Below, piece after piece: positions 17,612 through 26,796 of a stretch of 64,000 nt of DNA. A program made the position numbers and the translations under genes. Location: positions 2,604,001 to 2,668,000 of the forward strand of contig NZ_CP058559.1 of NCBI RefSeq assembly GCF_014467015.1, read 5' to 3'. Origin of the DNA: Alkalicella caledoniensis. Its GTDB lineage: Bacteria > Bacillota > Proteinivoracia > Proteinivoracales > Proteinivoracaceae. Under the pieces are notes generated by a model that searched no databases, had not been told where the DNA came from, and was given only the letters and a program-made list of their open reading frames with translations. The stretch's first letter is position 1. Every line of letters begins with the position of its first letter.

Positions 17612-19399
17612 ATGAAGAAAAAAACTTTATTAGGGATACTGATTTTTGCTATAGTGATCACTTTAACCATAATTGATCCTTTGATATATAGGGATATTAT
17701 AAATGGTATTAGAATTGATAGAATGATTAAATCCCATAGCTTTCAAGAACTACACTTTTCTCTTTTTGAGGAGATGAGTCTTAAAAAGGCCAATGACCTT
17801 CTTCTAAAACATGGAGATGCATTACTAGAGCAGAATCATTATAAAAGTTTGGTATATATAGAGGATTATAACATTGACGGAAATTTAGACTTACTCCTTG
17901 CTGAGGCTAATTATCAGATTTGGGAAAGGAGTTCAATGATAAGTGGTCCCTTTGAAAAGCTAGCTAGTCTTAGATATGCAAATAAGCTGGCCCAAGGAAC
18001 AGTTGATAGGTACTTTGTTCCTGACCTTATATTTCATCTTGGGCTAGGTGAAGAGATATTTAGTAGTCGCCATTACTTAAGTGAAGAGTATGAAACAGTA
18101 TACAATGATTATATAGGCCATGAACTGGCACTGATGATTATTGAACTTATTGAGAGGGATGTCATATACACCTCTGATGCTAAATACTGGTGGGTACCCA
18201 CAGATTTGAATATCCAGGAGAATAAACAAGAAGCTATAGAATACTTATTGGACTTCTTACATGAGGATTCACCAAAAATATATGATAGAACAATACATCA
18301 CATTCTCAATAGTGAAAAAGAAAGCAGCCATGACTCAGTTCTACGCTCATACCTTAAAGAAAATAATATATATGAACAATATATTGGAAAATACATGCTA
18401 CGGAAAAAAAATCCTAGAACAATAATGAACCTAAACCCAGAAATCTATGATAAATTAGCTCAAGTATATCCACAGCTAGATTCCATAAAAGATATGGATA
18501 TTATAACAAATACCTATCAACATATAATTAAAGACGGAGGGCCTTATTTATATATTAAAGGAATTAAATCAACAGAGGAAGATTCAATTTCTGGGTATTA
18601 TAAGATTAACTTAACAGACGGTAGTAGTGAATTTACCCCTTTTGGAGAAAAAAATATCATCTGGCGCCAAGACGGTAAATATGCTATAAATCAAGAACAT
18701 AACCATGACTTTGATAGTGCTGATAGAATGACCGTAGAATCAATAATTGAGATTTATGATGAAAACCTTGAACTAATTGATAAACTAGTATTTGATGAAC
18801 AGTTTTATATGTGGGCTAGATGGGTTGGTGCTGAACTGATATTAGAGGGAGGGGGAGTTAGAAGGGCTTATAAACCGGAAACTGGGGAGCTAAAGAAAGA
18901 TAAATTAGAAATTGACCTTGAAAATATAACAGGCATTGCCGTATCATATTATACTCATGAGGGTGTAGCATCAGAACAAATCTTGCTACCCATAGACCTT
19001 GGCAGAGGTTCAATGGTGTATACCCCAAGCTTCAGATATTTTGGAGAAGATGGTGAACTCATTTATGAAACAGAACAAAATGTAAAAGTTGATTCTATTG
19101 CAGCCAATGAATACATGATTATATACAGGGTATACAAAGAAATCGGATTTTATGTCTATGATTTTAAAGAAGAGAAGCTAAACTTCATTGAAACCACAGC
19201 TGAACCATTGGCCATACATGAAGATGGGATTTATGTCTTGAATTTTTTAGACATAAACTTATCTGTTTTAAGTAAAATGAATATGAGTGGAGAAATAGAA
19301 AAAAAATACAACTATTATAACCCCTTTACTGAGATTAATACCATAGGTAAAGAAGTGGAAACAATGACGGGCAGAGGTAGTCAAAGAACATTGAGATAA
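17612..19399 (+). CDS. Membrane-anchored protein, probable ECF regulon member (paralogue 1)
   Basis: A 595-residue protein I cannot assign to a named family. One N-terminal hydrophobic segment (about 5-22, an uncleaved anchor without lipobox) is followed by a helical region of about 270 residues resembling TPR-like repeats, then a beta-rich half (from about 300) with short strand-turn units like those of a beta-propeller. It is paralogous to the next gene: K-x-G-x-x-L-L-x(4)-Y-x-S around residue 65 here matches about residue 94 there. GGGAGGGG at 17599-17606 fixes the ATG at 17612 rather than the ATG at 17597. An ECF-type promoter-like site lies just upstream. A role at the cell surface is inferred. 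Confidence 0.7.
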   Translation: MKKKTLLGILIFAIVITLTIIDPLIYRDIINGIRIDRMIKSHSFQELHFSLFEEMSLKKANDLLLKHGDALLEQNHYKSLVYIEDYNIDGNLDLLLAEANYQIWERSSMISGPFEKLASLRYANKLAQGTVDRYFVPDLIFHLGLGEEIFSSRHYLSEEYETVYNDYIGHELALMIIELIERDVIYTSDAKYWWVPTDLNIQENKQEAIEYLLDFLHEDSPKIYDRTIHHILNSEKESSHDSVLRSYLKENNIYEQYIGKYMLRKKNPRTIMNLNPEIYDKLAQVYPQLDSIKDMDIITNTYQHIIKDGGPYLYIKGIKSTEEDSISGYYKINLTDGSSEFTPFGEKNIIWRQDGKYAINQEHNHDFDSADRMTVESIIEIYDENLELIDKLVFDEQFYMWARWVGAELILEGGGVRRAYKPETGELKKDKLEIDLENITGIAVSYYTHEGVASEQILLPIDLGRGSMVYTPSFRYFGEDGELIYETEQNVKVDSIAANEYMIIYRVYKEIGFYVYDFKEEKLNFIETTAEPLAIHEDGIYVLNFLDINLSVLSKMNMSGEIEKKYNYYNPFTEINTIGKEVETMTGRGSQRTLR

Positions 19400-19413
19400 A
19401 AAAATGTAGGAAT

Positions 19414-19440
19414 GAAACTTTTTACCCCCTTTTTCGTCTA
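19414..19440 (+). promoter_or_regulatory. ECF-type promoter-like site C
   Basis: GAAAC (AAC at 19416-19418) with a T-run, 16 bases, then CGTCTA at 19435-19440, 39 bases before the TTG start of paralogue 2. A 6-3-6 palindrome ATGTAT-GTT-ATACAT (19443-19457) directly follows, near the expected transcript start. Confidence 0.65.
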
Positions 19441-19479
19441 TAATGTATGTTATACATAAGACTTTAAGGGGGATTTTTC

Positions 19480-21174
19480 TTGCAACTTTTATTAGAAAAA
19501 CACAAAAAGAAAATAGGTGTATTACTTTGTATTATTGCTTTTACTTTGTTTTTAGGTTATCCCCACATACATTTTATTTATGGAAAAATCCTTTTCAATA
19601 ACGGAAAATACCATAAAGCTATAGGAATTTTAAACAACTGCAACTTGCCTAATCAAGTGAATCCATACCTAGTTAAAGCCTATTTTCAGATAGGAGACTA
19701 CGAAGGGGGGTTACATCAATTGACTGAGGTAAAGACAGAAAGGGATATAATTGATATATTAGAAAAATACGGTTCCTTTCTATTGGACAGGGGAAACTAC
19801 GAAAGTATTATTAAATATATTAACTTAGCTGAAAATGTTTCAGAGGAGTTTAGGGAGATTTTGATTAGTGCTAGCTATAATCAATACCTTGCCAAAGGTA
19901 ATGATAAAGATATTAAAAACGCCATGATTCTTAGAAATATGGACACACACATAGCCGATGAGATAACCATTGCCTATCTAACGGAATTTAAAGATTTTGA
20001 TGGTCTAAAAAAACTCCAACCTTTGGTAAAGCATGAATTAAAGGATATCTACACCGAAGAATTCGCAAGGCTTGTATATACAGACTTTATCAATGTAGAG
20101 CATGACAATATAGAAGAATACATAGAAATAGCACAAGAAAATTATTCTGAAGAAATATACCAAAGGTTCTTAGAATTAGTTGGGGCATATTATTGGAAAA
20201 ATTATGAGTATTTGTTTGACAATGAAGCTTATAAGTACTATGCAACCCTAGGCAGGCTATCCCAAAAATATAATTACACAATAGATAACATTGTTTCACA
20301 CCTGAGAAATCTTGATCAGCAAATCAGTGAAAATTATAAGCAGGTATTAGAGTTAATTCAAGGTGGAAACATGCTCCAGCTCGCCACAACAGATAGTATG
20401 GGCCACAGTGATTTTATCTCATCTGGCAATGGAGAATTTACATACTCTAACTTTCGAAAATTTGACGTTACCTATGGCTATAATCATCAAAGTGGGCAAA
20501 ATATTAAACTTATGGACGAAGTTTTTTTAGAGAAAGTATGGAGCCATGAGAGGGATTACTACTATCAAGTACACTATTTCGAAGGCAAGGATATACTGAA
20601 ATTTTACGACCGCAACCGCAATCTAATCCATGAGTTAGAGCTAGAAATGAGTTATGACCACATGTGGGTGGCTGACAACAAATTATATTATAAATATAGT
20701 CAATACTCATCAGATAGGGGTATAGTTCTAGATGTGTCCACGGGATTAGAACATGAAGCCCCTCAGATATCCAGTTATTCTTTTTTAGATATTCCCAAGA
20801 AAATATCTTTTGTGAACAATGGGTTACAAGAATTTGAAATTGATAAATTAGGTAATGAGCTAATCTATCATCGCTTTAAGGGTGATGAAGTTACACTTGT
20901 GGAACGAAAAAATAGTAGATGGCTACCACAGGTAGGTTTCTACTTTAGTAACTACAACAAAACAACTGAAGTTCAAGACAGCACCTTTATAAATGGCATA
21001 TTCCTTGACTATTGGGATGAGACTATATACGCCTTAATCCCCATAGAAGAAAATTTCCTGCAATTAGTCATGATGGATGATAAGGGAATTATTCAAGATA
21101 CACTACCATTTTACACAACCAACGGCCACACTATGCCCAACATTAGCGCCCCTAGGGGGAAGTTGGGGAAATAA
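19480..21174 (+). CDS. Membrane-anchored TPR-like protein, probable ECF regulon member (paralogue 2)
   Basis: A 564-residue protein of unrecognised family with a single N-terminal membrane segment (about 12-28) and an outside-facing remainder. The first 60 residues after the anchor resemble a TPR unit (FNNGKYHKAIGILNNC; AYFQIGDYEGGLHQL). Helical repeats run to about 280, then a beta-rich, propeller-like half. It starts with TTG at 19480, set by AAGGGGGAT six bases upstream. It has its own ECF-type promoter-like site although it lies only 80 bases behind its paralogue. The stop codon is inside the following terminator hairpin. Function unknown. Confidence 0.7.
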   Translation: MQLLLEKHKKKIGVLLCIIAFTLFLGYPHIHFIYGKILFNNGKYHKAIGILNNCNLPNQVNPYLVKAYFQIGDYEGGLHQLTEVKTERDIIDILEKYGSFLLDRGNYESIIKYINLAENVSEEFREILISASYNQYLAKGNDKDIKNAMILRNMDTHIADEITIAYLTEFKDFDGLKKLQPLVKHELKDIYTEEFARLVYTDFINVEHDNIEEYIEIAQENYSEEIYQRFLELVGAYYWKNYEYLFDNEAYKYYATLGRLSQKYNYTIDNIVSHLRNLDQQISENYKQVLELIQGGNMLQLATTDSMGHSDFISSGNGEFTYSNFRKFDVTYGYNHQSGQNIKLMDEVFLEKVWSHERDYYYQVHYFEGKDILKFYDRNRNLIHELELEMSYDHMWVADNKLYYKYSQYSSDRGIVLDVSTGLEHEAPQISSYSFLDIPKKISFVNNGLQEFEIDKLGNELIYHRFKGDEVTLVERKNSRWLPQVGFYFSNYNKTTEVQDSTFINGIFLDYWDETIYALIPIEENFLQLVMMDDKGIIQDTLPFYTTNGHTMPNISAPRGKLGK

Positions 21175-21215
21175 AATGAGGCATATCTGTTTTACAGATA
21201 TGCCTCATTTTATTT
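21169..21215. terminator. Bidirectional terminator, 22-bp perfect stem
   Basis: Left arm 21169-21190 and right arm 21194-21215 pair without mismatch around a TTT loop (core GAGGCATATCTG / CAGATATGCCTC). It overlaps the stop codons of both convergent genes. Confidence 0.93.
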
Positions 21216-22803
21216 ATTTGTCCATTAGTTCAGCGGGCTCAAGCTTTAATACTTTGTACATAGGGTACGTAGTTACAATGGCCGTTAGTATCAATACAAC
21301 AACAATAGTGCCAATTATTGTTACTAATCCAATGGTAAAGTCACCTGTTAGGGTTAAGAGAAATATTGGTATAAAAGCATAAACAGCAGCTTCTATAAAT
21401 ATGATTAAAATCTCCTGATAAAAACCTATTACAATATCTCTAGGTGAAGCCCCTAAAGCAATTTTGATACCAAATTCATTTTTTCTTTTTATAACCGATT
21501 GTGAGAAAGTTCCGATTAAGCCAATTAAAGTTATACCAACAACTAAGAGGATATAATCCCTAAGATAGTAATAGTCCTTTACAGTGATTCCAATTGTTTC
21601 AACCTTTAGCATACCCTCATACAAAGAAAAGACATACAAGAAAAGCAATAGGGAAAAGAAAATTTGGACAATCATTATCCTCTTAGTTGTTTTATCAACC
21701 TGATAAAAACTATTAGATGATGTGTTCCCTTTTATTATATCCGATGGTTCAAAGTTTAGTGCCACTTTAAGTGGAAGGCGAGTGTTAATAAAACCAAAGA
21801 TAAAAGGCAAAGGTAAAAGAATCACAAGATGAAGTGGCGTAACCCCAATTGGTTGGCTGAAAGTGAACAAATTAGAAGCTATAAACTGAGTAAGCAAGGC
21901 TGTGCATGCTGAAAGTAAGCCCACAATATATAAGTCAGATGAAATAAGCTTTTTTAAATATGCATGGGTTGCTCCTAAAGATAAACGGATACCAAACTCT
22001 TTTTTTCTATTATATACCGATAAAATAGTTAAATTGATGATATTTACACATGAGACAATTATGAGTATTATTGAGCCCATTAGGTATAAACTGAAGTTAT
22101 GAAAGTCCGTTTTTACTGGAGACTCATGAGAAACATCAATGATTCCCTCTGGAAGGAGATTTTGAAAATACTCACCCAAATCCCTTGAAGTATTAGAAAT
22201 TATGCTAGAGCTACCCTGTAACCTTACTTTAACACCTTCATTATTACTGCTACTATCAATATTTCTCATAAAGTGAAGGGGAATAATTATTATATCATCC
22301 CAGATGCTATAGGAATATTCCAGACCAAGTACTCCTACTACTTCAAAGGTTGACCCATCATATAGACTGATTTTATCGCCGATTTCAGCTACGTTTTTAC
22401 CCACAACTGCATATTTGCTATCGCTAAGGCTTTCTTCTGAAGTTAAATGCCTTCCTGCCTTTAGTGGTGGTAAAAACTCTGGTATAGCTCTGTAGCCTTG
22501 ATATATAACATCATAATCGGATACAAATGGCCAAATGGAGAACTGAACTTCATTATTTTTCACATGCTCTAAAAGTTTTATGTATATTTCTGATTTTGAA
22601 GGAGGCTCACTACCATCTGTAAAATAAGTTACCTGTATATAATTATTTGTGTCACCAGAGTAATAGCCATCAAACCTGTACTTAGCAAATTGAAAATGAT
22701 TGATGCTTAATGAAATGAACAAAAATCCAATTAGAAAGCATATAAACATAAAAATATAGAAGGGATTTTTTGTCTTATGGTGCTTGTTTAATGGTTTAAT
22801 CAT
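21214..22803 (-). CDS. ABC transporter permease, FtsX/MacB type, fused one-and-a-half unit
   Basis: A 529-residue membrane protein. The first unit has one transmembrane segment, an outside MacB_PCD-like domain (about 45-225), and three C-terminal segments around the cytoplasmic motif YNRKKEFGIRLSLGAT, as in FtsX/MacB permeases. A second unit (from about 375) repeats one plus three segments with IKRKNEFGIKIALGAS but lacks the outside domain. It thus resembles the two preceding genes joined, with the second lacking most of its outer part. It is last in a three-gene operon (14-bp gap). It has no ATPase domain of its own; the ATPase at 26.8 kb is the likely partner. Confidence 0.82.
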   Translation of the reverse strand: MIKPLNKHHKTKNPFYIFMFICFLIGFLFISLSINHFQFAKYRFDGYYSGDTNNYIQVTYFTDGSEPPSKSEIYIKLLEHVKNNEVQFSIWPFVSDYDVIYQGYRAIPEFLPPLKAGRHLTSEESLSDSKYAVVGKNVAEIGDKISLYDGSTFEVVGVLGLEYSYSIWDDIIIIPLHFMRNIDSSSNNEGVKVRLQGSSSIISNTSRDLGEYFQNLLPEGIIDVSHESPVKTDFHNFSLYLMGSIILIIVSCVNIINLTILSVYNRKKEFGIRLSLGATHAYLKKLISSDLYIVGLLSACTALLTQFIASNLFTFSQPIGVTPLHLVILLPLPFIFGFINTRLPLKVALNFEPSDIIKGNTSSNSFYQVDKTTKRIMIVQIFFSLLLFLYVFSLYEGMLKVETIGITVKDYYYLRDYILLVVGITLIGLIGTFSQSVIKRKNEFGIKIALGASPRDIVIGFYQEILIIFIEAAVYAFIPIFLLTLTGDFTIGLVTIIGTIVVVLILTAIVTTYPMYKVLKLEPAELMDK

Positions 22804-22817
22804 ATAATCCCTCCACT

Positions 22818-24023
22818 TTATAGCTCTTTGTCTAATAACTTTACAACTTCAATTTTATAGATGCTAAATATAGGATATAAGCATATTAGAACAGATAATA
22901 ACAGAACTAGAAGCAATATTGATAATATAGTAATGTACCCAATGCTTAGACTTGTTAGCATTGCTACTATAATATAAATGAAGCTGACCAATACAGTTGA
23001 AATTAGAAAGAGATTAAATACATCCTTATAAAAATCTAAGGAAATCTTTGTTAAGGTAGCACCCAATGCAATTCGCACTCCAAATTCATTTTTTCTTCTA
23101 TCCACTGACTCAAGGAGTGTGCCTAATAATCCGATCATTGTAATAGTGAGCATGACACCTAGAAAAATAAAGTAATGCGTCATACTAGATAGATTATTTT
23201 TTATTCCAGTATAATAATAATTTTCTAAGGTTGTGAAACTAAAGTGATTATTAAAGGCAGCATTGATTTCATCGATGAACTTATCTATATTGACATTATC
23301 ATGAATAGCAACAAAGAAATTTGAAAAACGTTGAACAAAATCATCTATGTTAGCCACACTTATGTTATTCATTGCACTTGGAGCAAGGGGGGCAAACATC
23401 ATAACATCTAGTTTTTCAACTATTTCATATCCATCTGGTGAGCGTAAATCTTTAAGAAATTTCTGATTTGAATCCAGTATACCTACAACTTCAAAACTCA
23501 GATTAAAATGTTGTTCGTGAAAGATAGTTCCTATATCATAGTCCAAACCCAACCGGTGTGTAATTATTACAGGAATATGTTCCAAGTCATTGGAAAAATC
23601 ATTGTCATTGAAGCTACGCCCCTTAGCTATATTCAATAAATCGGCTTCTAAATAAGGTTTATCAATATGCATCAATGTGACTACTCCGTAGTTTATTGAA
23701 TTGGCATCTAAATGTCTATATCCCCTAAGCTCATTCATCCCTGCAAAGCCTTCTACAGATGTACCAAAGGCTTTTATAGAAGGATTATTTGATAACCATG
23801 TGTAAACTTCATTAAAATCAGGTTGTGGACCCGAGCTGAAAGAGTCATCTCTTATTATGGTGTTATTTCCCATGAAGGATTTTGCTTGGGAATAGTTGCT
23901 AAAAATATTTTCTATAAATCCACCAACAAAGAAAAATGCAATCAGGCTTATACAAATTTGAAGAATTATGGCCTTACTAACAACAGGATTTTTCTTAAAT
24001 AATGATAGAGTGTTTTTTAACAT
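22818..24023 (-). CDS. ABC transporter permease, FtsX/MacB type
   Basis: A 401-residue membrane protein with the FtsX plan: one N-terminal segment (about 17-40), an outside domain of about 230 residues, then three segments enclosing VDRRKNEFGVRIALGAT, the conserved permease motif next to the coupling helix. Such permeases transmit ATPase motion to the outside domain (mechanotransmission in MacB) to expel peptides, toxins or lipoproteins. The substrate here is unknown. It lies 5 bases behind the first permease gene and 14 bases before the third, so the three are one operon. Confidence 0.85.
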   Translation of the reverse strand: MLKNTLSLFKKNPVVSKAIILQICISLIAFFFVGGFIENIFSNYSQAKSFMGNNTIIRDDSFSSGPQPDFNEVYTWLSNNPSIKAFGTSVEGFAGMNELRGYRHLDANSINYGVVTLMHIDKPYLEADLLNIAKGRSFNDNDFSNDLEHIPVIITHRLGLDYDIGTIFHEQHFNLSFEVVGILDSNQKFLKDLRSPDGYEIVEKLDVMMFAPLAPSAMNNISVANIDDFVQRFSNFFVAIHDNVNIDKFIDEINAAFNNHFSFTTLENYYYTGIKNNLSSMTHYFIFLGVMLTITMIGLLGTLLESVDRRKNEFGVRIALGATLTKISLDFYKDVFNLFLISTVLVSFIYIIVAMLTSLSIGYITILSILLLVLLLSVLICLYPIFSIYKIEVVKLLDKEL

Positions 24024-24028
24024 TTACT

Positions 24029-25117
24029 TTACCTCCCTTTCATAGCATCTTTAGGCTCAAATTTTAGTGCTATTTTCATTGGGATGGTGGTTGTAGCAAT
24101 TCCACATATTGAAGGAACTAAAATGGCCATTGTTAAGTGTGAAGGCGTAATATCTATAGGTAATGTGGTATCTATATAAAGAGATGCTATAAACTGAGTA
24201 GTGATGGCAAGACAAGCTCCAAAGAAACAAAGCAGTATCATGTCAAATAGTACCAACTTTTTAATAGAACCATCTGTAGCTCCTAGGGCTCTACGTATTC
24301 CTATTTCTTTCTTTCTTTTATGTATCCAAAAGGATGATAGGTTAACTACATTAACACATGTAATAATCAAAACTAAAATGGCGATGACTGTGTATACAAT
24401 AAAATTAAAAAGGTCTAGCCCATGATCTTCGGGCTGATATATATATACATTTGAATAACTTGGAAATCCGTTAATTGTACTCTGTAATTCTAACGCAGCA
24501 TTAAGGGCCCTTGTGGAACCATGTAGCCTGATGGTACCAAACTTATTTCCTTCACCTACTGGGAACAATGTTTCTGCAAATCCAAAAGGTAGATAAACAG
24601 TATCATCCCAAGTACTACCCCTATGCTCCATTCCTATAATACCTATTATTTCAAAAGTAACCCCATTAAAAACAAGGTTATCATACCTGTCCGCAATGAT
24701 CTTACCAGCCAATGCTATAGGCTTAGAGCCTTGAGTTTCATCAGGAGTAAAATGCCTGCCTATAATCAATGGAGGCAAATAATCAGGACTCTCCTTATAA
24801 GCTTGAAATGCAATGGCAATATCTTGAGGAATCCCCGAGCCGCTCCTGTTTACCGGGGAGTACAAAATTTCATTCATGCCAATGATTTCAATCAATTTAT
24901 TGATAATATCAGACTCTTTAGAAAAATCACTGGAATCGTACTCTATGTAGTAGATATCTTCTGGATTTCCTATATAATTTGCAGCGTATGCTTCTTTTGC
25001 CACATAATACTGGCTAATAGCTAAGGATATAGCCACAAAGCCAGCCACATAGCTTAAAAGCAAAAAAACAGATAGAATCTTTTTATACCTAAATGTTTTA
25101 AATATAGACTTAAACAT
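24029..25117 (-). CDS. ABC transporter permease, FtsX/MacB type, first gene of operon
   Basis: A 362-residue membrane protein: segment one (about 14-35), an outside MacB_PCD-like domain, then three segments with the motif HKRKKEIGIRRALGAT. It resembles the first unit of the 529-residue third permease more than the second permease (shared LPPLxxGRHxTxxE in the outside domain and KFEP near the C-terminus). GGGGTGGGG precedes the ATG at 25117. The operon runs divergently from the anchored-protein, exported-protein and ATPase genes, with 136 bp of AT-rich DNA between the starts. Confidence 0.85.
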   Translation of the reverse strand: MFKSIFKTFRYKKILSVFLLLSYVAGFVAISLAISQYYVAKEAYAANYIGNPEDIYYIEYDSSDFSKESDIINKLIEIIGMNEILYSPVNRSGSGIPQDIAIAFQAYKESPDYLPPLIIGRHFTPDETQGSKPIALAGKIIADRYDNLVFNGVTFEIIGIIGMEHRGSTWDDTVYLPFGFAETLFPVGEGNKFGTIRLHGSTRALNAALELQSTINGFPSYSNVYIYQPEDHGLDLFNFIVYTVIAILVLIITCVNVVNLSSFWIHKRKKEIGIRRALGATDGSIKKLVLFDMILLCFFGACLAITTQFIASLYIDTTLPIDITPSHLTMAILVPSICGIATTTIPMKIALKFEPKDAMKGR

Positions 25118-25253
25118 TACCCCACCCCTTAAATTTAATTATAATAATTATATTATAAAAAAAATTAAATGAAAAGAAGGAAATGTAGAAAAGATATAGA
25201 ATGTTTTAATAAAGGGTAAAATTATGAATAAAAATAATTGGGGGATATTTGAG

Positions 25254-26147
25254 ATGAAAAAAGTATTTTTTAGTTTTTTGATTGTATTAATTCTAGTTTT
25301 TTCGATTCGCCAAATCTGGTTACATAGAAATAATGAGGAAACTAAACCTGTAATGTTCGGACAAGGAACAGTAATAACCAAGGGTGATGGGGAACCCCAC
25401 GAGGGTGGATTTAATCTAGAACTAGATAATAATTTTTTTGATTATAACATTAAATTTATGAATTTTATACAATCAGATCAAGTGATGGAGTTTGGAGTTC
25501 TAATATTTATTGACTATGAACAGGTTGTCTATGAAGTTAATGGTGAAGAGTATGATATGTACGTATTTGAAGTAGGAGGAGATGAAGAAGTAAGTATTCC
25601 AGTTAGGTTTAGAGTAAAAGAGGAAAGTTCAAACTTTTTTTATCTGATTATCGATAATCCATATGAGTATAGTAATCGCAAATACGAAAGTCTATCGATG
25701 AGATATCAATTCAATGAGAGGAAAAAATTAGATGAAATAAACTATATGATTGGTGAAAAATTTAATGAAAATAATGGAATTGAAGTAAGTATGAACAAGG
25801 ATTCATTTAGTGAAGTCGATAAAATAAATGCAAATCAGGGGGAAGATGTAGAGTTGTATCTAGCCTATGGTGGTGATTATGGGGGAGGAATTGCAGAAAA
25901 TTATTTAATTTTTTTTATGCTAGATTGGTCTCAGAAATCACTTAATGAAGAGCATAAGTATCTAAATTTGAAACTAGATGAAGGTAGTGGTGGGATTATA
26001 AAAGTAACATTTCAAGCACCAAATGCACCAGGAGAATATGAAGCAGTCTTTTATCAGATTCCCAATCCTTGGGTGCATTTAGAGCGAGGACAGAATACAC
26101 TTCTGTTTCCTAATGAAACTAGGAGATTAGTTTTGACAGTGAGGTAG
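25254..26147 (+). CDS. Membrane-anchored extracytoplasmic protein, unknown
   Basis: A 297-residue protein with an N-terminal membrane segment (MKKVFFSFLIVLILVFSIRQIW) and no lipobox, so probably anchored with the rest outside. The outer part looks beta-rich; a C-terminal stretch (PNAPGEYEAVFYQIPNPWVHL) is like the last strands of an Ig-like domain. I recognise no family. It starts at ATG 25254 with GGGGGA nine bases upstream; an upstream in-frame ATG at 25224 lacks a site. It is first of a plus-strand group with the small exported protein and the ATPase, and is divergent from the permease operon, so a shared role in that transport system is likely but unproven. Confidence 0.6.
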   Translation: MKKVFFSFLIVLILVFSIRQIWLHRNNEETKPVMFGQGTVITKGDGEPHEGGFNLELDNNFFDYNIKFMNFIQSDQVMEFGVLIFIDYEQVVYEVNGEEYDMYVFEVGGDEEVSIPVRFRVKEESSNFFYLIIDNPYEYSNRKYESLSMRYQFNERKKLDEINYMIGEKFNENNGIEVSMNKDSFSEVDKINANQGEDVELYLAYGGDYGGGIAENYLIFFMLDWSQKSLNEEHKYLNLKLDEGSGGIIKVTFQAPNAPGEYEAVFYQIPNPWVHLERGQNTLLFPNETRRLVLTVR

Positions 26148-26189
26148 CTTTAAGCTTTGACAATGGCTTCTAGAACTTGGGGGATAATA

Positions 26190-26654
26190 ATGAAAAATAA
26201 ATTAAGTATAAAAATCTTTGCATTTGTAGTGTTTTGTTTAATTTTAGGAACATCGACAGCTTCTTTAGCTAGTACGGCGAATTGCCCAATTCATGGGCTT
26301 CCCGCGAATTGCGGACAGATGCAATCGAGGTATGGTTATTTTGGTCCACAACAAGTTTTTGGGTTTATGTATCCGAGAGCCCCATTAGGTAGTGGTCAGA
26401 GGTATGCAGTTGTAGAAACTGCTGTTGAGAGGTACCCAGGTTATCATTTGCTAAGTAGAGTAACTATAGCAAATAGTGCACATAGGGTACAGGGTACCCC
26501 TGTTCAGTCTACAGGTTCAGTGTACGCAACTTCTGTAGTTGCCACAAGCCCACGAATTTCTACATCTAACAGTCGTTGGTACTTTTTAGGATTTCATAGT
26601 GTTATGGACGACTATATGGGAATGTGGAGATCGTGCACAAGAGTTGTTCAGTAA
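26190..26654 (+). CDS. Small exported Cys-containing protein, possible substrate of the adjacent ABC system
   Basis: A 154-residue protein with a classical signal peptide (MKNKLSIKIFAFVVFCLIL..., probable cut after SLA-S about residue 28). The mature part of about 126 residues has three cysteines: two in a tight NCPIHGLPANC start and one near the end (RSCTRVVQ). It is rich in Ser, Thr, Tyr and Gly with few charged residues, unlike the acidic neighbours. GGGGGATAAT precedes the ATG at 26190; an ATG at 26163 has no site. Lying between the permease operon and its ATPase, it could be the cargo, for example a bacteriocin-like protein (a distant resemblance to the lactococcin-972 layout), but no family is recognised. 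Confidence 0.6.
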   Translation: MKNKLSIKIFAFVVFCLILGTSTASLASTANCPIHGLPANCGQMQSRYGYFGPQQVFGFMYPRAPLGSGQRYAVVETAVERYPGYHLLSRVTIANSAHRVQGTPVQSTGSVYATSVVATSPRISTSNSRWYFLGFHSVMDDYMGMWRSCTRVVQ

Positions 26655-26796
26655 TAGTTAAGAGTTAGGGTAAAATTATTTTAAGAAGCCATTGTCAAGT
26701 ATTAATATAAATTGAATTATTATAGAATTTAAAGGTTTTAAGTTGGTTAATTTTTAAAATACAATATAAAATAGTTAAGGAGGATATCTGATATCT

